This document shows positions 21,151-32,121 of a stretch of 64,000 nt of DNA, piece after piece. The notes under the pieces were generated by a model, which worked only from the letters and a program-made list of their open reading frames with translations, was not told the origin of the DNA and did no database searches. Each line of letters begins with the position of its first letter. The stretch's first letter is position 1. Position numbers and translations under genes: made by a program. The stretch comes from Alectoria sarmentosa (taxonomy: Eukaryota > Ascomycota > Lecanoromycetes > Lecanorales > Parmeliaceae), in assembly GCA_009733775.1 (NCBI GenBank), contig WOGZ01000026.1, positions 1 through 64,000 of the forward strand. Direction: 5' to 3'.

Positions 21151-22527
21151 ATGCCTATGCCAACTGGAATTCGCGACTCCATCAAGTCTACAAAAACATC
21201 AAAGGCCATAAGAGTCAACTCTCATGACATTCCTCATCCTTTAGAAAGAAGAAAAAGTACCGAGCGAAAGCCTTCCGTCACCGTCATGGAATTCTTCAGC
21301 AAAGACAAGCGTCGTAGCATTGGCTTTGGAGGCATTAACTTGGGAGGAAAGGGCTCCAACTCTCCAGGCAAAGGGAGCCCCAAGGGCAGTCCTAAACTCG
21401 CTCCAACGAAGCCTGCAATGTTGGTCATTGACATGGAATCACCTCCTCTCGTCTTCTACGGCAATCCAAGCCAATCGACCGGTGCTCTCCTCTCGGGTCA
21501 GCTCCTCCTCACAGTCACCGACCCCGAGATCAAGCTCGAAACTTTCCAAATGGTCCTTGTGGCACGAGTCATAAACAAGAGACCCATCTCCAAAGACTGC
21601 CCCAACTGTCAGGCGAAAGTCACGGAAATGTTTACCTGGGAATTCCTCTCAGAGCCCACTCAATACAAGGCCGGCATGCACACCTTCCCCTTTTCCTATC
21701 TCCTGCCAGGCCACCTGCCCGCTACCTCCCACGGCGAGCTCGGACATATAGACTACGTTCTGGAGGGCCATGCCGTCTCCACCATGTCCGACTCCATCAC
21801 CGTGTCTCGTACCCTGACAGTCCAACGCGCACTTCCAGGTCACGAAAAAACCTCCGTCCGCCTTTTTCCTCCCACGAATTTGAATGTGAGGGTGGTCATA
21901 TCCAGCACCATCCACCCAATCGGCGAATTCCCCGTTCAGATGAGCATGACTGGTCTCATAGACAACAGCCTGATGAACATTCAGAAGCGCTGGCGTATCA
22001 GAAGTATGAACTGGAAGCTAGAAGAGAATAGCAAGTTCATCAGCCCCGCTTGTCTCAAGCATGCGAACAAGGTGGGTGGCGAGGGCAAGGGTATACTACA
22101 TGAAAATACGCGCTTGATTGGTGGCAATGAAATAAAGGAAGGGTGGAAAACGGATTACGATACTCAGGGCGGCGAAATCACCTTGGAGTTCATTATCTCT
22201 ATCAAACAAAACACTCACCCTGTCTGCGATGTCGACTCGCCTACTGGTCTCACCGTCAATCACAATATCGTCCTCGAAATCATCGTCATGGAAGAGCAGA
22301 CATCGGGCCCGGGTACCAAGGGTGCTATGACGACTGGTTTCGGAAGGGTGTTACGGATGCAGTTCAAGACTACGCTGACTGAGAGGGCTGGTATGGGTAT
22401 CAGCTGGGATGAGGAGACGCCGCCCGTGTACGAGAACGTGCCCTCGAGTCCACCGGCTTATGCTGCGATCGAGGACTTTGTGGGCGATTTGCCCGCGGAT
22501 GAGGCGTTGGAGCATATGCAGCGCTGA
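21151..22527 (+). CDS. LDB19: Arrestin-like Rsp5 adaptor, LDB19/ART1 family
   Basis: Arrestin-related trafficking adaptor that recruits the ubiquitin ligase Rsp5/NEDD4 to plasma-membrane transporters, leading to their endocytosis (family knowledge). 458 residues in a single exon. The basic, Ser/Lys-rich N-terminus leads into the arrestin fold with LDB19 hallmarks: PPLVFYGNPSQSTGALLSGQ at about residues 100-120,ISKDCPNCQAK with its CxxC pair, and FPFSYLLPGHLPATSHGELG. VQRALPG, FPPTN and HPIGEFPVQM follow. The C-terminus carries two PY-type motifs, PPVY and PPAY, the expected Rsp5 WW-domain ligands. It is shorter than yeast Ldb19, as usual in filamentous fungi. Confidence 0.85.
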   Translation: MPMPTGIRDSIKSTKTSKAIRVNSHDIPHPLERRKSTERKPSVTVMEFFSKDKRRSIGFGGINLGGKGSNSPGKGSPKGSPKLAPTKPAMLVIDMESPPLVFYGNPSQSTGALLSGQLLLTVTDPEIKLETFQMVLVARVINKRPISKDCPNCQAKVTEMFTWEFLSEPTQYKAGMHTFPFSYLLPGHLPATSHGELGHIDYVLEGHAVSTMSDSITVSRTLTVQRALPGHEKTSVRLFPPTNLNVRVVISSTIHPIGEFPVQMSMTGLIDNSLMNIQKRWRIRSMNWKLEENSKFISPACLKHANKVGGEGKGILHENTRLIGGNEIKEGWKTDYDTQGGEITLEFIISIKQNTHPVCDVDSPTGLTVNHNIVLEIIVMEEQTSGPGTKGAMTTGFGRVLRMQFKTTLTERAGMGISWDEETPPVYENVPSSPPAYAAIEDFVGDLPADEALEHMQR

Positions 22528-22891
22528 GAGTTGTGCGGCTCAAGATTCACTTCAGCATGGTTTCTGTAACGGTCAACATGGTCAAACAACAGCTGATACA
22601 TAGTTATTTGCGAACGTTGGCATGTTATTTTGTAGCTTTGAGCGGCTTCCAGCGGGGGTTGCCAAGGCAAGTTGATTACGAAAAGCATGGGATAGCGGGC
22701 GTGGGTTTGACGTATTCTTAATAGCATGCGAAGTATATACCCATTCGAATACAAACATCAATTTGAAGAGTAAGGGATTCGCTTTGATGCTCTCTTCTCT
22801 TCTCACTTGAACCAAGGTAAAGAGAGTATGCAGCTCTTGGAACACGGACAAAAGGATGCAAAATATGTTTTCTAATAAAGGCCTCTCGTAT

Positions 22892-23055
22892 GCCCCTCAC
22901 GGGGATGTGGTATAAAATCCCTTCGCTGGGGTTTTCGTAGGGCTGGCTCCGTGTTGCGTGTTCTGAAGCACAAGTACCCCCTGACGAGCTAGCGTGAGCT
23001 TTTTGCTTTGCTAAAGGGTTGTCACATGTTCGAGCCAACCTTTTTTGCTTCGTAT
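22892..23055 (+). repeat. Dispersed repeat, copy A
   Basis: Shares with copy C a 5' block CCCCTCACGGGGA..TGGTAT and a middle block GGGGTTTTCGTAGG. The 3' block is GAGCTTTTTGCTTT, followed by GTTCGA. Ends in a run of six T. No coding sense. Confidence 0.7.
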
Positions 23056-23265
23056 CCTTTCACTATCTATATATATCTATCGAGTACAGAAGAAGGAAAC
23101 ATGGCCAGCTATACATAATATGCTAGATGAAATTAGCACGAGTGGAGCGAGAAGGGTTCGCTCTCAGGAACTGGCAACGTGAGATGAGATGAGAGAGCAT
23201 GTATTGGGGATTGATGACTGAATGTTTCACAGGTTTAGAACAGCAATTACTCTTTTCGTCTTTCG

Positions 23266-23320
23266 AGGATGTGGTACAATATCCCGCCCCCCCAGGGTTC
23301 TCATAGCGCGGGCTCAACCG
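23266..23320 (+). repeat. Dispersed repeat, copy B (partial)
   Basis: Contains GAGGATGTGGTACAATATCCC, then CAGGGTTCTCATAG, aligning to the first 55 bases of copies A and C with several substitutions. The 3' block is missing. Confidence 0.5.
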
Positions 23321-23901
23321 TGCAGCTCTTTGTCAAAGAAGAGCAATCAATGCACGACGGGTAGCATTTTTGCAATCTTTGGTTCTAGGGGGTGATTCAA
23401 TTCAGTAAGGACTCCGTAGGGCTTTATGCATTTCGCTTCACTTGTGTAGCAGAATACGAGCGTGAGTAAGAAGATCAAAGCGAAACTAGCACTTGTCAAA
23501 AGTGGTTGCAACACTTGGCCTCAGATCTGATGGTGAATCTTCTTCATATCTCACCATAGAACTCGATGTCTCGCCCCGGATATGATTCCTGGCGGCTGTA
23601 GAGTCCATTGGTTGCTTTTTTCGAAGGGTTAGCAGACTTCGGGGAGGACCAGGCCCCTGGCCCTCCATTGGGCGCGCCAGGTGTCCATTCTGGCCTGAGC
23701 TTGTGGCAGTTTTGGGATGAGGGGTTCAGGCGTTCGAGTAACGCAAGTGTTTTACTCGTTTTGGATTCTTCAGTATAGAGGCAGTTACCGGGGACGCTAA
23801 GAGTACAGAGGTGAGGGAACGAGATTGGGGTTCAAGATTGCTTGCGAAGAGGAACTTGAGTGTGGGTATCAAATTTGTAGTGGAAATAAGGCTCACTCTT
23901 C

Positions 23902-24060
23902 GCCCCTCACGGGGAGTGGTATGAAATTGCTTCACAGGGGTTTTCGTAGGACTCGGACAGCTGCCCACGCCTCTCTTCGGAGGGCTGTGGATAACTGAGG
24001 CTTGCGTCTGGCTTGAGCTTTTTGCTTTTGGTCTCCGGTTCGAACACAGAGAGATGTTTT
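23902..24060 (+). repeat. Dispersed repeat, copy C
   Basis: Same order of blocks as copy A in direct orientation, 1,010 bases downstream, with substitutions and small indels between blocks. A GGTTCGAAC element near its end resembles a Pol III B box, by resemblance only. Confidence 0.7.
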
Positions 24061-24289
24061 CGTTTTGCCAAACCTTCGCTTTCGGCCCCGAGTTGTTGTT
24101 CATTGCCATTCGGGGTCGTCCCCAACCCAGCCCATTCACCATTTCTATCACATCATGCCCTCGACACATAGCGGCTTCACCACCTGCCGTTATTCAGCTT
24201 TCTATGCGCTTTCCTTCGTCGTTCCACCCGTGCATCTTCATTTGGATCTGTCTTGGATACTGGAACTTGGAAGACAAGAGGTTTAGCCA

Positions 24290-25402
24290 TCACTTTGCAA
24301 CATCGAGTCCCAGAAGCTCAATCGCATTCCCACCCAGCACCTTCGCCGCAGCCTGCTCGTCATCCCCAAAGGCCTCTTTCACGGCGTGAACATTCGTTCC
24401 CACACTCATCCACTCCTCTGCTCCTTCTTCTAATGGTGGAAAGAACGGATGATCAGTCCCAAACAACACCCTCTCCTTCCCTACCACCTCCACCGCCGCT
24501 CTAACGCTTGTAGGCGAATACACCACAGCATCTAACCAGACATTCTCTCTTAGTACCTCTTTCAAACCCCTTTTCGGTCCTCTCTTGCCACCTTCGTTTT
24601 CCGGGAAGTGTCGTTCGTGTTGCACGCAGCTGTCGATTCGGCCTGATAAAAAGGGTACAGTACCCCCAGCATGTGCGATCAATACTTTGAGTTTGGGGTG
24701 ACGGTCGAAGACTCCACTCAACCACATCCGTGTGAATGCTACAGTAGTCTCCATGGGGAATCCCAAACTGAGCGGTAAGACATGCCCGTATTCGCTGGCT
24801 CGTGGCCCGTACACGGAGCTGGGAAGGCCATAGTGGGGGTGTAGGAAGACCAGGAGCTTGGCGCTTTCGAGAGCTGACCATACTGGCTCCAGACCGTGGT
24901 CATCGAGGCCTTTGGAGAGGCCAGTGGTGCCGAGGATGATACCGCGAATATGAGGCAAGAGGGACAGGCGATGGATTTCGCCGACAATGCGTGAAGCAGA
25001 TGCGGATAGGGGAAGAGTTGCGAAAGCGTAGAGACGTTTTAGACTTGTCGAGCAAATGTCCTCAAGTTCGTTGTTGACTTTCTCGGCCCATTGAGGTCCT
25101 TCTTCGGGGCTGAGGAAGTCGAGCCAAGGATTGGCCAGTGATATAATGGAAGTCGTAATGTCGTGTGTCTTCATAAAGTCAAGTTTTTGGTTTATTGATG
25201 AGTATGACGAGTCGATGGGCCGGCCGCGTTGATGCGCAGGGAGGGCTAGGTCGTCGTCTGAGGGGAGAATTATGAGACGCGGTGGAGCCAGTTTGTCCGG
25301 GAGGTCGAGAAGGTATGGGACCTCGGTGCGAGAGCGCAGGAGGGCGAGGTAAGTAGTTGGATATACGTGGGTGTGAATATCCACGATTGGACTGGGAGCC
25401 AT
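24290..25402 (-). CDS. Amidohydrolase family 2 (ACMSD-like) metalloenzyme
   Basis: Amidohydrolase-related superfamily protein of the decarboxylase/hydrolase branch that includes ACMSD; the substrate cannot be told from sequence. 370 residues in a single exon. The N-terminal HxH metal motif is in VDIHTH (His10, His12). Later metal or catalytic residues are FLHPHYG, LIAHAGGTVPFLSGR and the aspartate in VLFGTDHPFFPP, in the order of the family TIM barrel. Length and motif order are complete, with no signal peptide, so probably cytosolic. It diverges from the 2-oxoglutarate oxygenase across a 360-base shared promoter, suggesting a joint catabolic or secondary-metabolic role (inference). Confidence 0.85.
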   Translation of the reverse strand: MAPSPIVDIHTHVYPTTYLALLRSRTEVPYLLDLPDKLAPPRLIILPSDDDLALPAHQRGRPIDSSYSSINQKLDFMKTHDITTSIISLANPWLDFLSPEEGPQWAEKVNNELEDICSTSLKRLYAFATLPLSASASRIVGEIHRLSLLPHIRGIILGTTGLSKGLDDHGLEPVWSALESAKLLVFLHPHYGLPSSVYGPRASEYGHVLPLSLGFPMETTVAFTRMWLSGVFDRHPKLKVLIAHAGGTVPFLSGRIDSCVQHERHFPENEGGKRGPKRGLKEVLRENVWLDAVVYSPTSVRAAVEVVGKERVLFGTDHPFFPPLEEGAEEWMSVGTNVHAVKEAFGDDEQAAAKVLGGNAIELLGLDVAK

Positions 25403-25762
25403 GCTGAAGAGAGCGGCGAGCTGCTGGAGTCGAGAAGATGACAGTCCCTATCTCCTGGGTTGCATCCCGTATATAGATATAGACGGCCCAGACATGGCAT
25501 GAACCGTCATCATACAGCTTCAGTGCAGCAATACAGTATCTTCGAGAACGGAAAGAACTACCTACAGTATCATGGAGATTGAAATGCCCTTTCTGACAGC
25601 GGCCCCACTTGGCCCGTGCGCTTGTCGATCGGGCGGGGCTTTTTATCAAGGTCTCCAAACACCGTCGTCTCTCTTCTTACTTCTCTGCGTTTCGCTTTGT
25701 CCATCGGAAGAACAGCACTCTTCAAGTCTAATAATAATATCTAAAGTTCAAGACCTCTAGAA
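25403..25762. promoter_or_regulatory. Shared divergent promoter
   Basis: A 360-base interval between the start codons of the amidohydrolase (minus) and the oxygenase (plus). It must contain both promoters. No specific binding site is claimed. Confidence 0.5.
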
Positions 25763-26850
25763 ATGGCTCCCACAGCGGCGCCTTCCCCACTAGCTCCTAG
25801 CTCTGATTCCGAGCTTCCAATCCCTGTAAGCCCTAAACGTTCTTTGTGATACACACTGCCAACCACATCCAGCTCATCTCCCTGCAACCTCTTCTCACAC
25901 ACTCACCTTCGACCCCGGAAACAGCCCGGTCACTCCTCTCCGCCTTCCGGACCTCCGGCTTTCTCTACCTTACAGACTTCTCCTCCGTTATTCCCCCGTC
26001 TCTCCTCGCATCAGTCTTCGATCAGTCAGCCCGCTTCTTCGCTCGCCTCCAGACACAGAAGGATGCTCTAGCATGGACCACAGCCCGCTCAAATAGGGGC
26101 TACGTGTGCATGGGTCGGGAAAAAACCAGCCAAGGAATGACCAAAGAGGAGGTTGCGAAAGAGCGAGAACATGGAGGCGAAGATTTGAAAGAGAGCTTTG
26201 AGATCGGAAGAGAGTTTGAGGATGGTCATGAGAATCGATGGCCGGACAAACTTGACTTCGAGGGCGCGGAGTTCAAATTGACCATGCTGGGGTTCTTCGA
26301 GAGGTGTAAAGAAGTGCATGCTGTGCTCATGCGAGGGATAGCCCTCGGTTTGGGCCTAGATGCGGGCTTCTTCGAAGATTATGTAACAACGGGAGACAAT
26401 ACATTGAGACTATTGCATTATCCTCCAGTAGCGCCTGGAGGGTTCGAAGGCGGGAAGAGGGTCAGGGCCGGCGCCCATAGCGATTACGGGAGCGTAACGC
26501 TGCTATTCCAGGACCAGAGAGGTGGGTTACAGGTTGAGAGTCCTGGAGGTTGGATAGATGTTCAGCCTATCGAAGGGACTATTGTGGTGAATGCGGGAGA
26601 TCTGCTGGCAAGGTGGAGTAACGATTTGATCAGGAGCACAAAGCACAGGGTGGTGGAGCCGCCTTTTGAAGGGAGGGAGGTAGAGGACGGACACCCGGCA
26701 AGGTATTCCGTGGCCTATTTCTGCAATCCTGACTTTGATAAATGGATCGAAGCATTGCCGGGAACGTGGGAACGTGAGAAAGGTGGGAAGAAATATGAAG
26801 GCGTCAACAGTGGGGAACACCTGCTCCAGAGGTTGTCGGCCACGTATTGA
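25763..26850 (+). CDS. 2-oxoglutarate/Fe(II)-dependent oxygenase (IPNS-like)
   Basis: Non-haem iron oxygenase of the isopenicillin N synthase-like group; oxidises a small molecule using 2-oxoglutarate and oxygen. Exon 1 is 25763-25825; the intron is 25826-25872 (GTAAGC...CCAG); exon 2 is 25873-26850. 346 residues. The N-terminal half shows the DIOX_N pattern (FRTSGFLYLTDF). The iron ligands are His223 and Asp225 in AHSDYGSVTLL and His279 in STKHRVV. Arg298 in RYSVAYF binds 2-oxoglutarate. GGLQVESPGGWIDV and VVNAGDLLARWSND are conserved core strands. All key residues are present, so it should be active. Without exon 1, the nearest in-frame ATG lies inside the intron. Confidence 0.88.
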
Positions 26851-27953
26851 GGTACTTGGAAGCAGCTGGCGAATTAGCCCACATTTTTATGAAGGCAAGG
26901 ACGAGTGACACTAGCACACCTTTCGGCTGATCACCCATGAGCATTGGAACCGACGACAGTCAGGTAAGCAGCCGAAAAGGTTGCAGTCTGTGACACTGAA
27001 GTCTTTTGGATTCACGGCGAATTTGAACATCGATCCGGAAAATCTTGTCTTCAGAACGAGAGATGTTCCAGAAAGAACGTCAAATAGTAGAAAAGCCTCC
27101 TTTTGGCATTGACCTTCTCGACGTTTCAGGGATTTGTACAGCTTCGTTAGCTACTTTTCCAGACACTTTACCCACTGTAGTGCACGATGCCTGAAGGAAT
27201 AATACCTCTTTTTGGGCTCCTGTGCTTCTGATGTGGAGAGTGTTGGCGATGCATCCAGTAGGCTATGACACCTGGATGTCCCGCATCTGAGCTGGGAAAG
27301 AGCATTTTTTTCGCTCCGCGCCGGTTTTACGGTACTGGGAGCTTGATGCACTGGTAAAAAATGGCAGGAACAAGGTAAGCTGCAATTGAGAAGCGTACAA
27401 TACCTCGCAGCCAAGCCGCCACTAGATATGTATCTCCGACTCCGTACGGTGGTCCAAAAGGTCCAAAGAGATATCAGCCCCTTTTCACTTCCACTGGCTC
27501 GAATGCTAACAAAATTTACCGGCTTGAGCCTCACAGACTCCACCACATTGTTTTGCTTTATGCCGGTATTAATCACTGCCTGGATCTTGTCTGTAGCTCG
27601 AAGTCCGAAGACCTCTTACCATCTGCGTGCGGCCGAGCTGAGACACACTTTGCTGTTTCACAGTAATACCACGAAATTGAGCATATTCAGGCCTGCTTCG
27701 AGCGCGAGGCAATGAGAAAAAACACTTGGAAAGTTCGTGTGCATCCAGTACTGGAGCATCACACATGGAAATCTGGTTGGAAAAGCGTTTACATGCCTCC
27801 AAAAACCCGTTTCCTCGTTTCTAGCTCCCTAGATCATACAGAATGCTCAGACTTCGACCTCAGTAAACGCCTCCAACATAAGATAACATCAAGTAGATTC
27901 AGCAATGGAACAGTCATTCCCTCTTACATCTCCACTGTCCTAATATAACGCCA
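26851..27953. other. Intergenic
   Basis: Several open frames of up to 141 codons on both strands, none with a recognisable domain, coherent splice sites or signal peptide. Confidence 0.5.
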
Positions 27954-29718
27954 TTAGTCCCATGCTATATCGCCCCTTAAAACGTCCCACCCCACGAGTC
28001 GCCATACCTCATTCTTGTACAACTCCCTGACATCTACCGTCCCATTTCGCGTATCCAAATCCGTCATGAGCTCATCATCTGGCGGAATTTGTGGAGGCTC
28101 CAAAGCAGGCTTAAAGCTAGCAGCGGCTTGTTCACCAAAGACAGCCCTGACCAAAGTGTGCTGGAGCTGGATCCGGGCGTCGTCGAGCATAATGTTACGT
28201 GAGATATCTCGCTGGACCATTTCGAGCTGCCGATAATCATCGTGGGAGCTTTTCGTTGCGTTGGTTGCCAGACTCGTGCTTGAGATGCATGGCTGAGCGC
28301 GCTTTAACATCCAGATGAGATAGGGGGCCTGGGCTTCAGAGGCTTCTGCGTCATTCACTCCGCTGCATATTTTGAGCTGCCGCACTTCTCGATGATTAGG
28401 ATTGTGCGTCGATGTCCTAACATCTTCCATGATTCCAAACAATCTCCCTCCAATCGTAAAATCCTTGAGCACTTCCCCCACTCGTGTCAATAGAAAATAG
28501 AGGAAACCCTCGAGGATGGCCTTGTCCGTGTGCTTTATGGAATCTAAATGTAACAGCATGGTTATCACGAGCTTGCAAAGTCTCATGATGGTTGGTGATG
28601 TAGCTAGTCTCTCGTGGGAAGAGCTCGTAGCACCTTGCTGTTTCCGTCGATTACCCCGCTTCTTCGTGGTCTTAGGGACATCTCGGTTTGACTTAGCATT
28701 ATCGACTGCTAAGTCACAGATGCGCTGGAGAAGCACACGGAAGACGTCGATTAATCTGTAAATAACTTGTCCACAGAGGTTGCCATTCCCAGAAAATTGG
28801 CCAAGAGTGTGTAGGTGGGTTAAAAAGTGAGGAAAGGTTTGTTCGATGGCTGTGAGTCTTCGCTCCATGATTTCTTCAGGCGCTGTTTGAGGGTAGGTAA
28901 CCACCTGCTCCTTCGATCTTGGGGTAGCAGCGAGGACTTCAGTGCTTGAGACTTTCTGAACATTGGCGGGAAGATCGATTGCAGACAAATGGTGGCGTAT
29001 ATCAATTGCGACACGGGACAATTCAAGGGCGAGGTCTTTTGGCTCTGATGTAATTCCTCTCGCCGCTATCGAACTTTCCTGAAGATTGCGGATAGTGTCC
29101 AGAAGGTTGTTTCCTGTCTCGTAAGCTGCGAATGATCTGGTTGCGGAAAGCGCCACCCACCAAGCTCGTCCCATTCTGAGCCAGTCTCATTGCTAATGGG
29201 CCCTTGGAGCACTGCATCTCGCTCATTTGAAGCCACTGTGCCAACCTTTGTTCTTGCTTGCTTCGCACTTCTGCTGCTATGTTCGTCAACTGGCTCACCA
29301 TCCCTTCTCCGCTTGAGTCTTTGCGACCGAGCCGAGTCTTCTGCTTCAGCGCTCTTCCGCTTACATATATCCTCTCTCTCTTCCAATACAGAGACCCTTG
29401 CTTGGAGTCGAGATACTTTGGCTTTCAAAGCAGCATTCTCCTCCTCTAATCCGTTGGATTTAGTTCGCCAGAACGCCGTTGTGTTGAGATGAGCATCGGC
29501 CTGCGTGGAATTATTTGAGCGGGGTCCTTTCTGAATGTACGAGACCATCTGCTTGCGAAAGTCTGTGGGGAGTCATTGAGAGACTTCCACAGACTTGAAG
29601 AGTAGCTTGGCTCACCGGAACTTGATAGGTTGCTAGGTTTCGATTTGACGAGCAGCAAAGCGATGATGAAATGTAGCAATGGCACATGGCTGTTTTCTGA
29701 GCTCTCCGTCGTAGCCAT
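27954..29718 (-). CDS. Coiled-coil nuclear protein, candidate Mei4/Rec24 (meiotic DSB factor)
   Basis: Exon 1 is 29718-29616; the intron is 29615-29563 (GTGAGC...CACAG); exon 2 starts at 29562, and the main 3' exon ends at 27954. The N-terminus reads LLHFIIALLLVKSKPSNLSS, then a gap, then a coiled coil (ENAALKAKVSRLQARVSVLE). This order (hydrophobic helix, KSKP, LS, coiled coil) matches what I recall of the N-terminal Mei4 signature. A Lys/Arg-rich segment follows, then a largely helical C-terminal half (VIYRLIDVFRVLLQRI, LVITMLLHLDSIKHTDKAI). The exon 2/3 join needs a frame change. The only consistent splice found is a very short 35-base intron, whose GTGGGT donor is at about 29156, reading SEWDEL then AYETGNNLLD. 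Mei4 works with Rec114 and Mer2 to trigger Spo11 breaks. The gene is well supported; the Mei4 identity is inference. Confidence 0.55.
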
Positions 29719-30045
29719 ACAGCGCTGGTGGCCCCTTCCATGCTTGTTTATTATATTGTTTAGCTGTGACTAACGCCAAGATGGCGCTAGCGCGCGAGAG
29801 GGGATTCACTCTTGAGGGAAAATTTAGCAGAGTCATACCCAAACAGTAAGCTTTTTTGACAATGACAATACAGATGATCGTGTGCGCTGTTTCAGCATGT
29901 CAACTAGCATGTTCTGTGTAGTCACTTAATACTGTTATAATTTCAACCTACAATCAATCCAGGACACATTCCCCCCACAAGTCAGTCTGCGCCAGAGACT
30001 ATGATTCACCATCCGCTCAACTCCCCAATACCAAACCCGAAAGAA
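29719..30045. other. Intergenic between two minus-strand genes
   Basis: Promoter side of the coiled-coil gene and 3' side of the glucanase gene. Nothing specific seen. Confidence 0.5.
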
Positions 30046-32121
30046 CTATCCATCATCACACCACGCTGCGGGATCTGAGCCTCGAGGTCCTTTCCACACA
30101 AATCCAGCTTGCATACAATTCGTTGGAGACAGTTGACTCAGCGCTGTTATGATTTTGCTTCCACCACCCACAACTGCTGCAGGGGTCGAAGATGTGGTTG
30201 TAGGGGTCTGCGACGTTGGTGCGGGGGCCCCTGCCACTTTGGACGAGGAAGTCGCACCAGAGCCTTGAAGAGGCAGTTTTGCGATGCTGGTTGTTGACGA
30301 TTGGGAACTACCACTGCCTGATGATACAGAGCTCCCAGCAGCGCCAGCGACGACAGAAGCTGAGGAATCCGCTTCAGTGGGAGTAGGGACTGCAACAGAC
30401 CCTGTCCCCGCTCCTGTTGCGATACCAAGAGAAGGTTTTGGTTGGCATGTAGCGGATAGACTGTTCGTGAAGCTTATCAAGCCGTCTGTTGAGAGCGGGT
30501 CTGACGCTCCAGCTGGCAGCGTTCCGACGTAGACGTTAAAGTTGTAAATTCCGCATACACAATCGCTTATGATGTCTTTCAGACTGTCCCCACTAAGAAA
30601 TGTCTGTCCATGCCGGATCAGAGAAAATGACTGTTTACCAACTCCCATGCCCACCTGCCAGGAGCTAGCGCCTGCCGGAGCATTGAATATTTGGGGAGCG
30701 TTGCCGCCAGAATTCACTGCAATTGTTCCTGGGGATTTCAGGAGAGCAACGACGAAGACAGAATCCTCCATGGTCTCGTAGCCGTTGGGCTTGCCTGTGA
30801 AGTAATTGAGATTGGGTTTAGGACCAGGCCACGGCTGCTCGCAATTGTCCGTAGAGTCACAAGAGGCAGTCTTGAGCGTAGGACGATACCAGTAGATTAG
30901 CTGATCTGACTCGATGTGGCTATCTACCGTCTTAGACCCGGCGTGGAAAGCAGCGATATAGGGTTTGGCCATCTGAAGAAAACCATCATGAGGCCTAAAG
31001 TCCGAGTCAGTTCGATTTGTCAACACAGCCATATGATTCAGAGGCGCACATATCGTTTGTCCACTTCGAGTTTCCATCATCGACGTGAGGAGATGAGAGT
31101 GGTCCCACGTAATGAGACTCGCCATAGTCGTTCCTATGCCCATGTTAGCATCTTGTCCAGTCTTCCGGTACTACTGACGACCAAGCTTTCACTCTCATAC
31201 CAGGTCTGAATCTCGACGAACTGCGAGCCGAGATTTAGAATCTCGGTCCAGCGATCAAACCAGAGAAGGTCAGATGGAAAGACCCAGTTCTTGCTGTATG
31301 TGACCTCGAGACCGAAGTGGGTTGAGAACCAGGGAGAAACCGCTGCAGTTACCCTGTCAGTGGAATATCGGTGATTAATGTGGCGATGAAAGCTTACGTG
31401 CAACATAGGGTTTCCCTTTGAGTGCAGTAGTGTAGCTCGTGTCACCGTCAGAGACCGTCAATTTATTACCAGCATCTGGAGCTTTGTTGTCGCCATTATT
31501 CGGCCATGCCATCCAGTTGAAGAGCGCGTCAGCGGACCCAATATTGTTTGGCTGGAAGTTGGGTGCCCAGAAGATTTCATGGGTTGTCAAATCAGATTGG
31601 ACGCCAGCAAGATCCAAGCCGTCTCCGGAAAAGGAAGAGACAAAGACCTTACTATCGATCATGAGCTGCGCCGGATAGACTGCATGAGTGCCAATTGTGT
31701 CTGCTATGCCCGAAGTGTTCGACGTTGAGTACCAATTGAAATCGAAGGAGATAAATACGCTCATGCCATTGGAATGGGCAGACTCGTATGCAAACTCAAG
31801 CTGTGTATTTGTAAAGCCGTCTGTGCCGATGTTGAGTGCGAAGGCGTCTATCCCAGCAGCCTTGGCCTCTCGCATGTCATTGTCGTAGTCGGAGGCGCTG
31901 GTTCGGTCATCTACGACGCCAATCTTTCATTCGAGGCCCTTGGTCAGCTCCAATTTCATAGAGAATGGGGAGCTCTCGAGGGCCATTACCATGAAATGAC
32001 AGAAGACGAGTTTTTCTGTCGACTGCCTGCTGGCTAAAGATCTGGAGCTGCCATGAGGAGCACCCCACACCAACGAGGAGATGAGCGTAAATATCAATGG
32101 GCGGATACGCATTAGAGCCAT
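30046..32121 (-). CDS. GH71 alpha-1,3-glucanase (mutanase), secreted
   Basis: Glycoside hydrolase family 71 endo-alpha-1,3-glucanase acting on cell-wall alpha-glucan. Exons are 32121-31990, 31923-31398, 31342-31201, 31133-31050 and 30994-30046; all phases agree and introns carry CTGAC-type branches. The signal peptide at Met1 is MRIRPLIFTLISSLVWG-like. The catalytic domain opens with KLVFCHFM joined to IGVVDDRTSASDYDNDM, then GIDAFALNIGTDGF and VFISFDFNWY. Next come SFSGDGLDL, KPYVAPVSPWF, KNWVFPSDLLW and FVEIQTWNDYGESHYVGPL, the GH71 active-site region. After DQLIYWYRPT and an Ig-like part, a long Ser/Thr/Ala/Gly linker (likely O-glycosylated) leads to a short C-terminus with two cysteines. 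Whether the tail has any carbohydrate-binding role is unknown. Confidence 0.9.

Larger units (their letters stand above)
22528..24289. other. Gene-free interval with dispersed repeats
   Basis: No supported gene in 1.8 kb. It carries three related copies of a repeat (22,892; 23,266; 23,902), listed separately. Short minus-strand frames here share a Tyr-Glu-Asn-Pro string only because they read the repeat. Confidence 0.6.

Noticed and set aside
22892..24060. tRNA genes suggested by GTTCGA boxes
   Set aside because: No cloverleaf can be folded: T-stem bases do not pair and T runs lie inside the unit. No tRNA or rRNA gene was found anywhere in the window.
22718..24125. Minus-strand protein family sharing Tyr-Glu-Asn-Pro
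   Set aside because: The shared residues come from the nucleotide repeat, with different frames and stops around it. A similar string at 35,160 is on the other strand without repeat similarity.
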